Of a stretch of DNA of 64,000 bases, positions 52,107-61,015 are shown piece by piece (the stretch's first letter is position 1; each line of letters starts with the position of its first letter). The translations under genes and the position numbers were made by a program. Source of the DNA: Desulfobacteraceae bacterium (GTDB lineage Bacteria > Desulfobacterota > Desulfobacteria > Desulfobacterales > UBA5852); contig JABZFP010000030.1 of the NCBI GenBank assembly GCA_014237395.1, positions 1 to 64,000 on the forward strand, in the 5' to 3' direction. Under the pieces are notes generated by a model, which saw only the letters and a list, made by a program, of their open reading frames with translations, was not told where the DNA came from and ran no database searches.

Positions 52107-52200
52107 AGCATGTACTCGAAAGTCGTTGTGGTGCTGGATTTCAAATAAATATCATCCTGTCTTTACCGGCAGTAACGAATAAGATTTACGAGAGGTTATC

Positions 52201-52686
52201 ATGTTGCATGATCTATTAAACGTTGACGGTACCGTGACCGCCCTATCCATCAGCCAGTCCAAAGGCGAAAAAAAATCCAATATTCCTTCCGCTCAATTCA
52301 TTGTCGGCCATGGCATCGACGGTGATGCCCACGCAGGGGACTGGCACCGCCAGGTCAGCCTGCTCGGGACCGAGAGTATCGCTAAAATCATCGCGGCCGG
52401 CATGGACGTCCACCCCGGTGATTTTGCCGAAAATGTGACCACCACGGGCATTCGGTTATGGGAATTGCCCATCGGCACGCAGTTGCAACTGGGCGACACG
52501 GTTCGGCTCGAAGTAACCCAGATTGGCAAAACCTGTCATCAGCACTGCAAAATCTTCCAGCAGGTCGGCGATTGCGTGATGCCTCGTGAGGGCATCTTCG
52601 CCCGGGTGCTGCAAGGCGGTATGGCCCGGGTCGGTGATACGCTGATCATCCTGAAAGCGGCCACGGAAGAGGCGCTCACACCCTGA
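52201..52686 (+). CDS. MOSC-domain protein
   Basis: A 161-residue stand-alone MOSC protein, related to the C-terminal sulfur-carrier domain of molybdenum cofactor sulfurases. The conserved Cys residues lie in CHQHCKIFQQVGDCVMPREGIF. GHGIDGDAHAGDWHRQVSLL is the MOSC N-terminal signature. GAGAGG precedes the ATG. It may deliver sulfur to, or modify, a molybdenum or tungsten cofactor. A GC hairpin CCGGGGG/CCCCCGG (52704-52733) follows. Confidence 0.9.
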   Translation: MLHDLLNVDGTVTALSISQSKGEKKSNIPSAQFIVGHGIDGDAHAGDWHRQVSLLGTESIAKIIAAGMDVHPGDFAENVTTTGIRLWELPIGTQLQLGDTVRLEVTQIGKTCHQHCKIFQQVGDCVMPREGIFARVLQGGMARVGDTLIILKAATEEALTP

Positions 52687-52744
52687 TGGTTTTTACGCTT
52701 TTGCCGGGGGCCTTTCCGGTTATCTTCCCCCGGAATTGCCTTCC

Positions 52745-53077
52745 TCAAAATGGCGGCCGTCTCAGTTCGTCGACCTTCGGCTCGTGCTTCCTGATGACAT
52801 CATTGACATCATAGGTTGTCGCCTGGTGCCGTAAATATTCATTGACGTGTTGTTCCACCAGGGTATCCGACACCGGCCATTCCGCCGCGGACTTCTGGAA
52901 GATCTCGTATTCACTGGCACCGGTGATGCGTGCCATTTTATACAGGTCGTCTTCGGTGAAATGCTCCCGGGTGTCTTCGGTCATCTGGCGATTAAGAAGT
53001 TGGACCAGGAGCAAAAGCAGGGCGGCGGCCGCCAGGATAAAAACGGTTTCGATCTGGAAGTCGATATGCGTGAACAT
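52745..53077 (-). CDS. Membrane-anchored hypothetical protein
   Basis: A 110-residue protein with one N-terminal membrane helix (ETVFILAAAALLLLLVQLL) and an acidic soluble tail (EDTREHFTEDDLYKMARITGASEYEIF). GGGAGG precedes the ATG. No known domain is recognised. It is convergent with the MOSC gene. Confidence 0.65.
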   Translation of the reverse strand: MFTHIDFQIETVFILAAAALLLLLVQLLNRQMTEDTREHFTEDDLYKMARITGASEYEIFQKSAAEWPVSDTLVEQHVNEYLRHQATTYDVNDVIRKHEPKVDELRRPPF

Positions 53078-53314
53078 GGTGAATTCCTCCCGCCCTATTT
53101 CGTCAAAGAGGCTATCGGCATTTTGGTGATTTCACTTGATTGGTTTTTGGAGAGCACGACAGCATCCCTGGTGGGACAGGGGGTAGCGCAAGGGGCGCCG
53201 GCGTTTGTCACCTACCGGAGGATGACCGGGAGGGGGGGCTCAGGCACACTTCGTGGCGGGGGGCGGTCCGAATGTGACAGCATACCGGCGGGAGAAGATC
53301 ATCGAGGCGATCAC

Positions 53315-53343
53315 GGGCACGGCCCATCGCAGGCGCCGTGCCC
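53315..53343. other. GC-rich hairpin downstream of the flavodoxin gene
   Basis: A 9-base stem GGGCACGGC/GCCGTGCCC with an 11-base loop and no T run. It lies 19 bases past the flavodoxin stop and could be a weak terminator. The rest of 53078-53361 shows nothing else. Confidence 0.45.
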
Positions 53344-53361
53344 ATAGGGAGAAAAGCGGGG

Positions 53362-53805
53362 TCAGCTAAATTTCTGTCCGATGGCCTTGCCATAGTCCTG
53401 GCAAGCCCGGGCACCTTCATCCGTCGTTACGACATGTTCTTTCAGGTTCAGGGTGCCGAGATCCACCATGTCCATTTTATAGACATGCTGCATGGTATCG
53501 AAAATCATCTGGGCCGACTCGCCGCTGTGGGTGTAGGAGCCGAAAGCTCCGCCGATTTTCCCGACCATGTTCGGCTTCTGGGCCATAAAAAGAAAGGTTT
53601 TCATGCTTCCCACCAGATCGCGATGGTAGGTCGGGCATCCGAACACATAACCGTCGTATCCGTCCAACTCCTTCTCGGATTTAAGGTCGGAAATCTTGGC
53701 GAGGACCACCTCGTTTCCGCTGAATCGAAGCCCTTCGGCGATGAATTCCGCCATTTTGGCCGTGTTTCCCGTTCGACTGACATAGCCGACCAGTACTTTT
53801 TTCAT
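53362..53805 (-). CDS. Flavodoxin
   Basis: A 147-residue flavodoxin-fold protein. The FMN phosphate loop SRTGNTAKMAEFIAEGL lies at about residues 10-26, with GCPTYHRDLVGSMK and GAFGSYTHSGESAQ supplying the isoalloxazine contacts. It is a likely small electron carrier or a domain relative of the FprA/flavodoxin_5 type. AGGAAAA precedes the ATG. It is divergent from the PAS-LuxR gene. Confidence 0.88.
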   Translation of the reverse strand: MKKVLVGYVSRTGNTAKMAEFIAEGLRFSGNEVVLAKISDLKSEKELDGYDGYVFGCPTYHRDLVGSMKTFLFMAQKPNMVGKIGGAFGSYTHSGESAQMIFDTMQHVYKMDMVDLGTLNLKEHVVTTDEGARACQDYGKAIGQKFS

Positions 53806-53983
53806 TGCGTTTTCCTTTCGTTGTCTGGGGGATTAAAGGCATTTGGATCGCAGGCGCTGCTTAACGGATCCCTTTCGCCACGTAGCATTTACTATAAGAC
53901 GCAATCCTTCAATGTCACCTTATCAATCTGGCCTGTCGGTCTGTCAGCGCGCCCGGCGGTCGATTCGTATTGACTTATAGGTT

Positions 53984-54006
53984 TATAAGGGTAAATTACC
54001 CCTATA
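53984..54006. promoter_or_regulatory. Operator-like palindrome before the PAS-LuxR gene
   Basis: A 23-base near-perfect inverted repeat: TATA, A, GGGTAA, central A, TTACCC, C, TATA, with only one mismatched pair. TTGACT (53970-53975) lies just upstream and the start codon 13 bases downstream, so binding would block or tune transcription. Autoregulation is the obvious guess. Confidence 0.55.
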
Positions 54007-54019
54007 GGAGGACATACGG

Positions 54020-54889
54020 ATGCCGAAACCCAACCCCATGAGTACCCTGGCTACCACGGTTCTCAATTCGTTGTCCGCCCACATCGCTATTTTGGACGAG
54101 GGCGGCGTCATTCTCGAAACCAATAAGGCCTGGCAGCGGTTCGCGACAGAGAACGCCGCGGGCGAAGACGACCATTCCGTCGGTGTCAACTACGTGGCGC
54201 TCTGTGAGGTGGCGAGTGGGCCAGGTGCGCGGGATGCTCACAATGTTGCCAAAGGCATCCGGCAGGTGATCGCAGGGCATCTGGATGAATTCATCTATGA
54301 CTATCCCTGCCACTCGCCTTCCGGGAAGCATTGGTATTACATGCGCGCGATTCGCACCGCCGGTGAGAAGCCCCTGCGGGTCGTGGTCAGCCACGAAGAC
54401 ATTACGGCCTTGAAGCTGACCGAAGAAGCCCTGCGCCGTAGCCGCGAAGCATTGAACGAGCAGGCCCGGAGCCTTGAAGAGTCGAACATTGCGCTCAAGG
54501 TACTGCTCAACCAGAGAGATCTGGATCGTCAGGCCCTGGAGCGTAAAGTGCTTTCCAACGTAAAGGGGCTCGTATTGCCTTACGTCGAAAAACTGAAGAG
54601 CGCGCGGTTGAAACCCCGCGAACGCACCCTGGTGGAAATTGTGGACGCCCACCTGCAGGATATCATTTCACCGCTGCTGCAGAACATCGCCAACGCCGAT
54701 ATCATTCTAACCCCCCAGGAGATGCATATCGCCGCCCTGATCAAGGATGGCCAAAGCAGCAAGGAAATCGCGGAAGTGCTCCATATTTCCGAGGCCACAG
54801 TGAATTTTCATCGGAAAAATCTGCGGGTCAAATTCGGGTTGCACAACCGGCGGGTCAACCTGCGGAGCTACCTGTTGTCCATGTCCTGA
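54020..54889 (+). CDS. PAS-LuxR transcriptional regulator
   Basis: A 289-residue protein. A PAS-like domain (about residues 10-125; HIAILDEGGVILETNKAW and WYYMRAIRTAGEKPLRVVVSHEDIT) is followed by a coiled coil (ALRRSREALNEQARSLEESN) and a LuxR/GerE helix-turn-helix at the C-terminus (LTPQEMHIAALIKDGQSSKEIAEVL, ISEATVNFHRKNLR). This arrangement is common in Desulfobacterota. AGGAGGA precedes the ATG. The target is unknown; it is convergent with a permease. Confidence 0.9.
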   Translation: MPKPNPMSTLATTVLNSLSAHIAILDEGGVILETNKAWQRFATENAAGEDDHSVGVNYVALCEVASGPGARDAHNVAKGIRQVIAGHLDEFIYDYPCHSPSGKHWYYMRAIRTAGEKPLRVVVSHEDITALKLTEEALRRSREALNEQARSLEESNIALKVLLNQRDLDRQALERKVLSNVKGLVLPYVEKLKSARLKPRERTLVEIVDAHLQDIISPLLQNIANADIILTPQEMHIAALIKDGQSSKEIAEVLHISEATVNFHRKNLRVKFGLHNRRVNLRSYLLSMS

Positions 54890-54903
54890 AGCGGCACGGC
54901 ACT

Positions 54904-56103
54904 TCAGATATCCAGACGGTCGGATTTCAGGGCGTAGGCCAGGGCGGTGCCGATCACGAAGCCGACCGCCAGGTTGGCTGCCAGGGTGATGCCCAGGATC
55001 ATGAAGGCCACAAAAAGATCCTTGCGTGCATTCAGGTCGATGACGGTCAACGCCAGTTGACTGCCGGCGAACAGGAGCATGACGCCCAGGATGGCCATGG
55101 GGAGCAGATAGATCACGGCCAGGGCGTGGAATCCCAGCAAAAGTCCCAGCAGAATGAAAACAGCGCCGATAAACAGGTTCGAGCCGGCCGTGCGGGCGCC
55201 GAACCGATAGTGGGCCGCCAGGCCGCCGGCACCGTGACAAAGAGGCATCCCGCCCAAAACCGCGCTGGCCAGATTGGCGATGGCCATGCTGATGGTCAAG
55301 GCCCGGTAGGTCACGCGGTGGGAGCGCTGTCCGAAGTACTCTTTTGAAAGATCGGCATCGGCCACCACGGCATTGCCCACGGTCATGGGGAGCTGGGGTA
55401 GGGCCAGGACGAAAAGCGCGGTCATCCAGTCGGCATACGCCGGCCAGCCGAAGGGCAGCCAGCGCGGCAGATGAATACCCAGTTCCAGTTCTGCAAGGCC
55501 TTCATGGGTGCCGAGCAGCAGGCCGACGACAGCGCCGCCGACAACCACCAGCAGGCCCGCTGGAAACCGGCGATCGTTCATAAACCGCATGACGATGCCA
55601 CCGGCAAGGATACCCAGCAGGATGCCGATGGGGATGCCGCCGATGCGCTGCAGGTCCAGGTAGGGTTCCGCCGCGCCGCCCATCAACTGAAATTTGGAGC
55701 GGCCGAGAATGAAGCGCGTGCCCTCGGCCATGAGGAGCGTTCCGGTGGACAGCTGAACGCCCCGAATCACGGCCTTGGGAACTGCGCGTCCGATGACATC
55801 GATCAGTCCGGTAACCCCGATCAAAAAGAGGAGTCCGGCCATCCAGATGCCGGAAGCGAAAATCTGCTGGGCGGGCAGCCCAGTGGCAATGGCATAGGCG
55901 CCGATGACTTTCATGGGCTGAACCGGAACCGTTACACCGAAATAAAGTCCCGAAGCGACATAGTAGAGACCGATCACCACCAGCAGACCTATGGGATCCA
56001 TGCCGTTGATCAGGATCATGCCGATCAGCATGGGCAGGAGCGTTCCCAGATCGCCCAATGAACCGGCAACCTCCATCCGATTGAACTGAAATCGCTCCGA
56101 CAT
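54904..56103 (-). CDS. MOT1-type molybdate/sulfate permease
   Basis: A 399-residue membrane protein with about 10-12 helices. The two halves carry the MOT1 motifs EVAGSLGDLGTLLPMLIGM with VPVQPMKVIGAYAIA, and LPQLPMTVGNAVVA with PLCHGAGGLAAHYRFGARTA. Members carry molybdate or, in other cases, sulfate. No STAS domain is present. AGGAAC precedes the ATG. In a sulfate reducer either substrate is plausible; the MOSC gene 3 kb away weakly favours molybdate. Confidence 0.85.
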   Translation of the reverse strand: MSERFQFNRMEVAGSLGDLGTLLPMLIGMILINGMDPIGLLVVIGLYYVASGLYFGVTVPVQPMKVIGAYAIATGLPAQQIFASGIWMAGLLFLIGVTGLIDVIGRAVPKAVIRGVQLSTGTLLMAEGTRFILGRSKFQLMGGAAEPYLDLQRIGGIPIGILLGILAGGIVMRFMNDRRFPAGLLVVVGGAVVGLLLGTHEGLAELELGIHLPRWLPFGWPAYADWMTALFVLALPQLPMTVGNAVVADADLSKEYFGQRSHRVTYRALTISMAIANLASAVLGGMPLCHGAGGLAAHYRFGARTAGSNLFIGAVFILLGLLLGFHALAVIYLLPMAILGVMLLFAGSQLALTVIDLNARKDLFVAFMILGITLAANLAVGFVIGTALAYALKSDRLDI

Positions 56104-56689
56104 GTCTTGTTCCTGAAAGGTTTCTTTTGACGTTGTTGTCCGAACCAGCTCTCTTGGTTTCTATCGTTCTTCCATAGGGAAATCAATCGCCATATTTACA
56201 GCGCGGGGTCGGGGTACCGCATCGTTAGTGGAGACTCGTCTGCTTCGCCTTCGAAGTGTTTAGAGAAAAGGCACGTGTTTCGACCTTCCAGGAAATGGGT
56301 ATCATCATGATGTGTTCGTTTAAATTATACGGGTGTCTATCCATGTGATGGGAGGCGAACCGCGATGACGCGGAGTGGTTGGGAACAAGCAATCGATTCG
56401 TGGATCTTTTCCCGATTTTGGAATGTAATCACCAATTTTTCGTTCGCAGCATGACCACAATATGTTGACGTGCCTTAGGATGGAACTTCATTTCAAGCAT
56501 TGGCACGTAATCTGGAAAATCAGCAATTACAATAGATTCAGTTTTTATGGTCTATCCTGCAACCAGGCATTTCGATCAATATTTTCTCGGATACCTTATG
56601 AGCCCTTTGATTTCGCTTCCCAGTTTCTGGAGACTTCGGCTCACGTAGGATTGGGAAACATTCAATAATCTGCCTCAGGGAAAAATATC
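56104..56689. other. Gene-poor region left of the efflux island
   Basis: A 586-base, less GC-rich stretch. A 68-codon plus-strand frame (56462-56668) has no recognisable family. The minus strand carries what looks like a decayed sigma-factor fragment (56576-56674). Nothing else is supported; it resembles decaying DNA. Confidence 0.5.
56576..56674 (-). pseudogene. Fragment resembling sigma-factor region 4.2
   Basis: Between two stop codons the minus strand reads GRLLNVSQSYVSRSLQKL followed by GSEIKGLIRYPRKY. The VSQSYVSR core matches the recognition helix of SigE/SigF-like sigma-70 region 4.2. There is no start codon and no other part of a sigma factor nearby, so it can only be a remnant, or chance. 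Confidence 0.35.
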
Positions 56690-57343
56690 TTATTCGTATC
56701 TCATTGCGTCTATTGGGTTGAGGGTCGACGCTTTTTTTGTCGGATAATAACCGAAGACTCCCACGACTGCTGTAAATCCAACACTGATAAACATCATGGA
56801 AGGCTCAAGAATTACCTGGGTACCCATGGTGTTGCCCAGTCCAAAGGCGATGCCGATCCCGGTGAAAATTCCGATGATACCGCCTGAAAGACTGAGGATA
56901 ACCGCTTCAATCAGGAATTGTGACAGGATATCAGAACTGCGGGCGTCGATGGCGATGAGGATACCGATTTCACGGGTTCTTTCGGTGACGGAAACCAGCA
57001 TGATGTTCATGACCCCAATCCCCCCGACCAGCAGAGAAACCCCGGCAACGGCGCCGAGCAGCATGGTAAGGGTAGAGGTCACCTGGGTTGCCGTGCTGAC
57101 AATCTCGGCCTGGTTGCGGATTTCAAAATCATCCTCTTCACCCTCGCCCATATGGTAAAGAGCGGTTGTGGACGGAACAAAGATGATATCGTCCTGGTCA
57201 TTTCCCATGGCAGACTGGCCATTTTCCGAAAGAACCCCAATCACGTCAAACGGGACGGTGCCGATACGGATCCTTGTCCCCACAGGATCCTGCCCGGGAA
57301 AAAGCTCATCCACAACCGCTTGCCCCAGGACCGCAATGAAGGC
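56690..57343 (-). pseudogene. 5'-truncated MacB-type permease, resident copy
   Basis: The frame is open from immediately after the stop codon of the outer-membrane gene (57344-57346) and reads AFIAVLGQAVVDELFPGQDP, which is mid-protein MacB; only the C-terminal about 218 residues survive. FVPSTTALYHMGEGEEDDF also lacks about 45-50 residues found at this point in full MacB, so there is an internal deletion too. Three membrane helices and the C-terminal VMNIMLVSVTERTREIG motif are intact. Its composition is AT-richer than the downstream efflux genes. A GTG at 57313 could start a truncated product. Confidence 0.8.
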
Positions 57344-58813
57344 CTACTTCTCTTCGCCGCTGGTTACGACTTCTTCCCGTCGCCAGCCTCCGCCGAGCGC
57401 CTTATAGAGCGCGATGAGTTCGACGGCCATGACTTGGTTGCTTTGGGCGAGAGAATCTTCGGATAAAAACAGTGCTCTTTGCGCAATGAGCACATCGAGG
57501 AAATCGGTCTGGCCCTCGGTGTAGAGCGCGGTCGCCAGTTCCACGGCTTTGCGAGTCGCGATGACGGCGGCCTGGAGACTTTGATAGTGTTCCTGTTCTT
57601 TGGTGGATGCGATGAGCGCGTTTTCGACTTCTTGGATGGCGGTGAGCACGGTCTGTCGGTACGCAATGATGGACTCATCCTGGAGTGCTTTGTGGAGTTC
57701 GATGTCCGACAGGGTTCTTCCGGTTTGGAATAGGTTCCAACTGACGGATGGCCCGAACGACCAGAACCGGCTGGTCGCGCTGAATAGATCGCTGGCGTTG
57801 TCGGCGTTCCAGCCGACGGATGCGCTGATGGTCACTCGGGGGAACAGGTCGGCCTCGGCGACGCCGATGTTCGCTGTTGCGGCATGGATGTCGGCTTCCG
57901 CCAAGCGAATGTCGGGCCGACGACGCAGCAGATCGGACGGCACTCCGGTGGGTATCGCGGGTGGGACGGGCGGAATGACGGCTGTCTTAGACAGCTCTAA
58001 AAGCAAGGCTCCGGGCTCGCGGCCGACAAGCACGCTGAGCGCGTAGATGGTTTGCCTGACGTTGGACTCGAGCAGGGGAATCTGGGCTTCGGTCGTCGCC
58101 ACTTGGGCATTGGCGTTGGCCACGTCCAGGCCACTGACGAATCCGCCCTCGAATCGTCTGCGGGTCAGTTCGGCGCTGTGTTTCTGTGCTGTGAGGTTTT
58201 GGCTAGTGATGGCCAGCCTTTGCTGGAAGGTGCAGAGTTCGATGTAGTTGCGAGCGACCTCGGCGGCCAGCGTTACCAGGACGTTGCGTCGGTTTTCGAC
58301 GGCGGCCTGAAGCTGAGCGTCTGCGGCTTCGATGCCACGCCTGACGCCACCGAAGATGTCGATCTCCCATCCGGCATCAAACCCGGCGAGGTAGGTGCTG
58401 AATGTTGAGCTTCGGGAATTGCTGCCGCCCGAATCCGCCTGGGTGCGGCGGAACGAACCGGACGTATCCACCGTCGGGCCGATCCCCGAGACCGCAATGC
58501 CCCGACTCGCGCGGGCCTGCCGGATGCGGGTGGTGGCGATCTGCAAGTCGAGATTCGACTGAAAGGCCTCCTGCACGAGCGCTGTTAACTTGGCGTCGTT
58601 GAAGACCGTCCACCACTCCTGAAGGGCGGCTTCCGCTACGGTCGGTTGGGTGGTCGATTCAGCGTTTGCGTCCACCCATGTATCCGGGACGGCGGGTTCG
58701 GGGCGAGTGAAGTTGGGACCCACCATGCAGCCACTGATGCAAAAACACAGCAGCAGCGGGAACACCGCCATCACTCTCGTCATATCCTTGAAGATGAAAC
58801 TGACTCGGTTCAC
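57344..58813 (-). CDS. NodT/TolC-family outer-membrane efflux lipoprotein
   Basis: A 489-residue outer-membrane factor. The GTG at 58813 is chosen because AAGGAG lies six bases upstream. The N-terminus ends in a lipobox (LLLCFCISGC) so Cys becomes acylated. Two OEP repeats follow (EWWTVFNDAKLTALVQEAFQSN; SDLLRRRPDIRLAEADIHAA, the NodT signature). It forms the outer-membrane channel for the MacAB-like pump upstream. Its stop codon is the left junction with the truncated resident macB. Confidence 0.92.
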   Translation of the reverse strand: MNRVSFIFKDMTRVMAVFPLLLCFCISGCMVGPNFTRPEPAVPDTWVDANAESTTQPTVAEAALQEWWTVFNDAKLTALVQEAFQSNLDLQIATTRIRQARASRGIAVSGIGPTVDTSGSFRRTQADSGGSNSRSSTFSTYLAGFDAGWEIDIFGGVRRGIEAADAQLQAAVENRRNVLVTLAAEVARNYIELCTFQQRLAITSQNLTAQKHSAELTRRRFEGGFVSGLDVANANAQVATTEAQIPLLESNVRQTIYALSVLVGREPGALLLELSKTAVIPPVPPAIPTGVPSDLLRRRPDIRLAEADIHAATANIGVAEADLFPRVTISASVGWNADNASDLFSATSRFWSFGPSVSWNLFQTGRTLSDIELHKALQDESIIAYRQTVLTAIQEVENALIASTKEQEHYQSLQAAVIATRKAVELATALYTEGQTDFLDVLIAQRALFLSEDSLAQSNQVMAVELIALYKALGGGWRREEVVTSGEEK

Positions 58814-58857
58814 AGCAGACTCCTTAGTCGGCTGGCAAGTGCAGGCCAGGCCGAAAT

Positions 58858-60225
58858 TCACTCGTAACGCAGGGCCTCGATGGGGTCCAATCGCGACGCT
58901 TTCCATGCCGGGTAGAAGCCAAACACAATCCCGACGCTGGCCGAGACCAGCACGGCGGCGACGATGGCGGTCGGCGAGGTCTCCACGGGCCAGCCGAGCA
59001 CTGCCTTGACCAGCCAGGCTCCGCCATGACCCAGGAGGATTCCCAAAGCCCCACCGAGCACGCACAGCAGGATGGCCTCGGTAATGAACTGGCGCAGGAT
59101 GTCTCGCCCGCGAGCGCCCACCGCCATGCGCAGGCCGATCTCGCGCGTGCGCTCGGTGACTGACACGAGCATGATGTTCATGATCCCTACGCCCCCAACC
59201 ACCAGCGAGATCAACGCCACACTCAGCAGCAGATTGGTCATCAGTGTCGTGGTCGATGAAAGCGTATCGGTCATCTCGGTCATGTCCTGGATCTCGAAGT
59301 CATCCTCTTCCCCAGGGCCAAGGCCGTGCTGGCGGCGAAGAACCGTTCGTATCTCCTCCATGGCGGCAGGGATATGGTCGGCGCTGATCGCGGAGGCGAG
59401 GATCGAATCGACTTGAGGGAACCGCACAATCATGGGGTTGTTCTCGGCCTGGGCACTCGACTGCGAGGGATACAAGTCGGGCGGATCGCTGGGGTAGAGA
59501 TTGCTCAGCGTATTCGAGGAGCTGCTCGAACTGCTGCTGGCGCTTTGATTCGTGTTGGTCAGTCTTGATCCAGAGATTCGATATTTCACGACCGTCCACG
59601 GGGCGATCACCACGTCGTCCTGGTCCGTGCCCATCATGTTCGCACCTCTTTGGGTCAGCACACCGACGACCCGCAGCGGCACATTGTTGGCGCGGATCTG
59701 CTGGCCGATAGGCGACTGATCGCCGAACAGTTCGTCGACGATCGTCTGTCCTAGAAGGCAGACGCTCGCGGTGTTGCGGACATCACGGTCGGTGAAGGCT
59801 TCGCCCTCGGCGATGTCCCAGCCGCGGATTGTGAGGAAATCGGGAGTCGTCCCGAAGATCTGATCCGGGACCCAGTTCTTGTTGCCGTAGACGATCTGAG
59901 TTCGCGCCCGGACCTCCGGGGCGACGGCGAGGAGCGACGGGCACTGGGTGGCCAAGGCTTCCACATCCTGCGGGGTCAGCGTCGGTCGGGTGCCGCTTCC
60001 CTGGCTGACGCCGCCGCTCGTGATGGATCCAGGTCTGACTGACACGACGTTAGCGCCCATGCTGCTGATCGTTTCTTGGAGTTGTGCGGCCGAACCCGCC
60101 CCGATCTCCATCATGGCGATGACGGCTCCGATGCCGATCACGATGCCGAGCGTCGTGAGCATCGCTCGCATGGGATTACGTCGCAGTGCCTTGAGCGCCA
60201 CGCGTATGGTTTTGTTCAGTTTCAT
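58858..60225 (-). CDS. MacB-type ABC permease (FtsX/MacB_PCD)
   Basis: A 455-residue permease with one N-terminal helix (RAMLTTLGIVIGIGAVIAMM), a large periplasmic domain (about residues 45-320) and three C-terminal helices ending in FYPAWKASRLDPIEALRYE. The ATPase is a separate gene overlapping by four bases. The periplasmic domain contains a poly-Ser stretch (SASSSSSSSSN), a low-complexity insert unlike resident genes. It works as mechanotransmitter exporting macrolide-like compounds, peptides or lipoproteins; substrate unknown. Confidence 0.92.
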   Translation of the reverse strand: MKLNKTIRVALKALRRNPMRAMLTTLGIVIGIGAVIAMMEIGAGSAAQLQETISSMGANVVSVRPGSITSGGVSQGSGTRPTLTPQDVEALATQCPSLLAVAPEVRARTQIVYGNKNWVPDQIFGTTPDFLTIRGWDIAEGEAFTDRDVRNTASVCLLGQTIVDELFGDQSPIGQQIRANNVPLRVVGVLTQRGANMMGTDQDDVVIAPWTVVKYRISGSRLTNTNQSASSSSSSSSNTLSNLYPSDPPDLYPSQSSAQAENNPMIVRFPQVDSILASAISADHIPAAMEEIRTVLRRQHGLGPGEEDDFEIQDMTEMTDTLSSTTTLMTNLLLSVALISLVVGGVGIMNIMLVSVTERTREIGLRMAVGARGRDILRQFITEAILLCVLGGALGILLGHGGAWLVKAVLGWPVETSPTAIVAAVLVSASVGIVFGFYPAWKASRLDPIEALRYE

Positions 60226-60998
60226 GATGTCTGTCCTTCCGCCGTCGTGGAACGGGCGGGGGATTGCGTCTGGTCTTGCGCGCGATGTACGTCGTCCGTC
60301 TCGCTGGAGCCGTCGTACTCGCCTTCGACGATCAGGCCGTCACGCATGTGAACGGTACGCTGGGCGTAACGCGCGACGTCCAGTTCGTGCGTCACCAGAA
60401 CGATCGTCAGCCCCATGCTTTCGTTGAGTTCATGGAACATGTGGAGGATCTCTTCGCTGGTGCGTGAGTCGAGGTTGCCTGTCGGCTCATCGGCGAGGAG
60501 AAGGGGCGGGTTGTTCACGAGTGCCCGGGCGATGGCGACACGCTGCTGCTGTCCGCCAGAGAGCTTGGAAGGCTCGTGATACAGCCGGTCACTCAAGCCC
60601 ACCCGGACCAGCATCTCCGTGGCACGCTGTCGCGCCTGTCGCTCGGAGAGATGGGTCGCCGTATAGCTCAAAGGCATGGCTACGTTCTCTACCGCCGAGG
60701 TCCGGGCCAGCAGATTGAAGCCCTGGAACACAAACCCGATCTTGTGATTGCGCACCAGTGCCCGGCGGTCGGCCGAGATGTTCGAGACTTCCTCGCCATC
60801 CAGCCAATACCGGCCGCTGGTGGTATGGTCCAGGCAACCCAGGATGTGCATGAGCGTGCTCTTACCGCTTCCCGATGCGCCCATCAGGGCCACAAACTCT
60901 CCCTTGGCGATCTTGAGCGATATCCCGTGAAGTACGGGGACATCAATGTCGGTCATATGGTACGTCTTGCGAATATCCTGCAGTTCAATGAAATCCAT
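60222..60998 (-). CDS. MacB-type ABC transporter ATPase
   Basis: A 258-residue ATPase with Walker [11 protein letters not shown] (about residue 40), signature [15 protein letters not shown], Walker [13 protein letters not shown] and H-loop His in [11 protein letters not shown]. The LolD/MacB group signature [10 protein letters not shown] is present. The last about 30 residues are a charged tail. It overlaps the permease gene (ATGA) and lies 17 bases downstream of the adaptor gene. Confidence 0.95.
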   Translation of the reverse strand: MDFIELQDIRKTYHMTDIDVPVLHGISLKIAKGEFVALMGASGSGKSTLMHILGCLDHTTSGRYWLDGEEVSNISADRRALVRNHKIGFVFQGFNLLARTSAVENVAMPLSYTATHLSERQARQRATEMLVRVGLSDRLYHEPSKLSGGQQQRVAIARALVNNPPLLLADEPTGNLDSRTSEEILHMFHELNESMGLTIVLVTHELDVARYAQRTVHMRDGLIVEGEYDGSSETDDVHRAQDQTQSPARSTTAEGQTS

Positions 60999-61015
60999 GA
61001 CTTTCCTGTTCCTGT

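Noticed and set aside
56462..56668. A 68-codon plus-strand frame
   Set aside because: No ribosome-binding site, unusual residue content and no recognisable family; the opposite strand carries the sigma-like relic.
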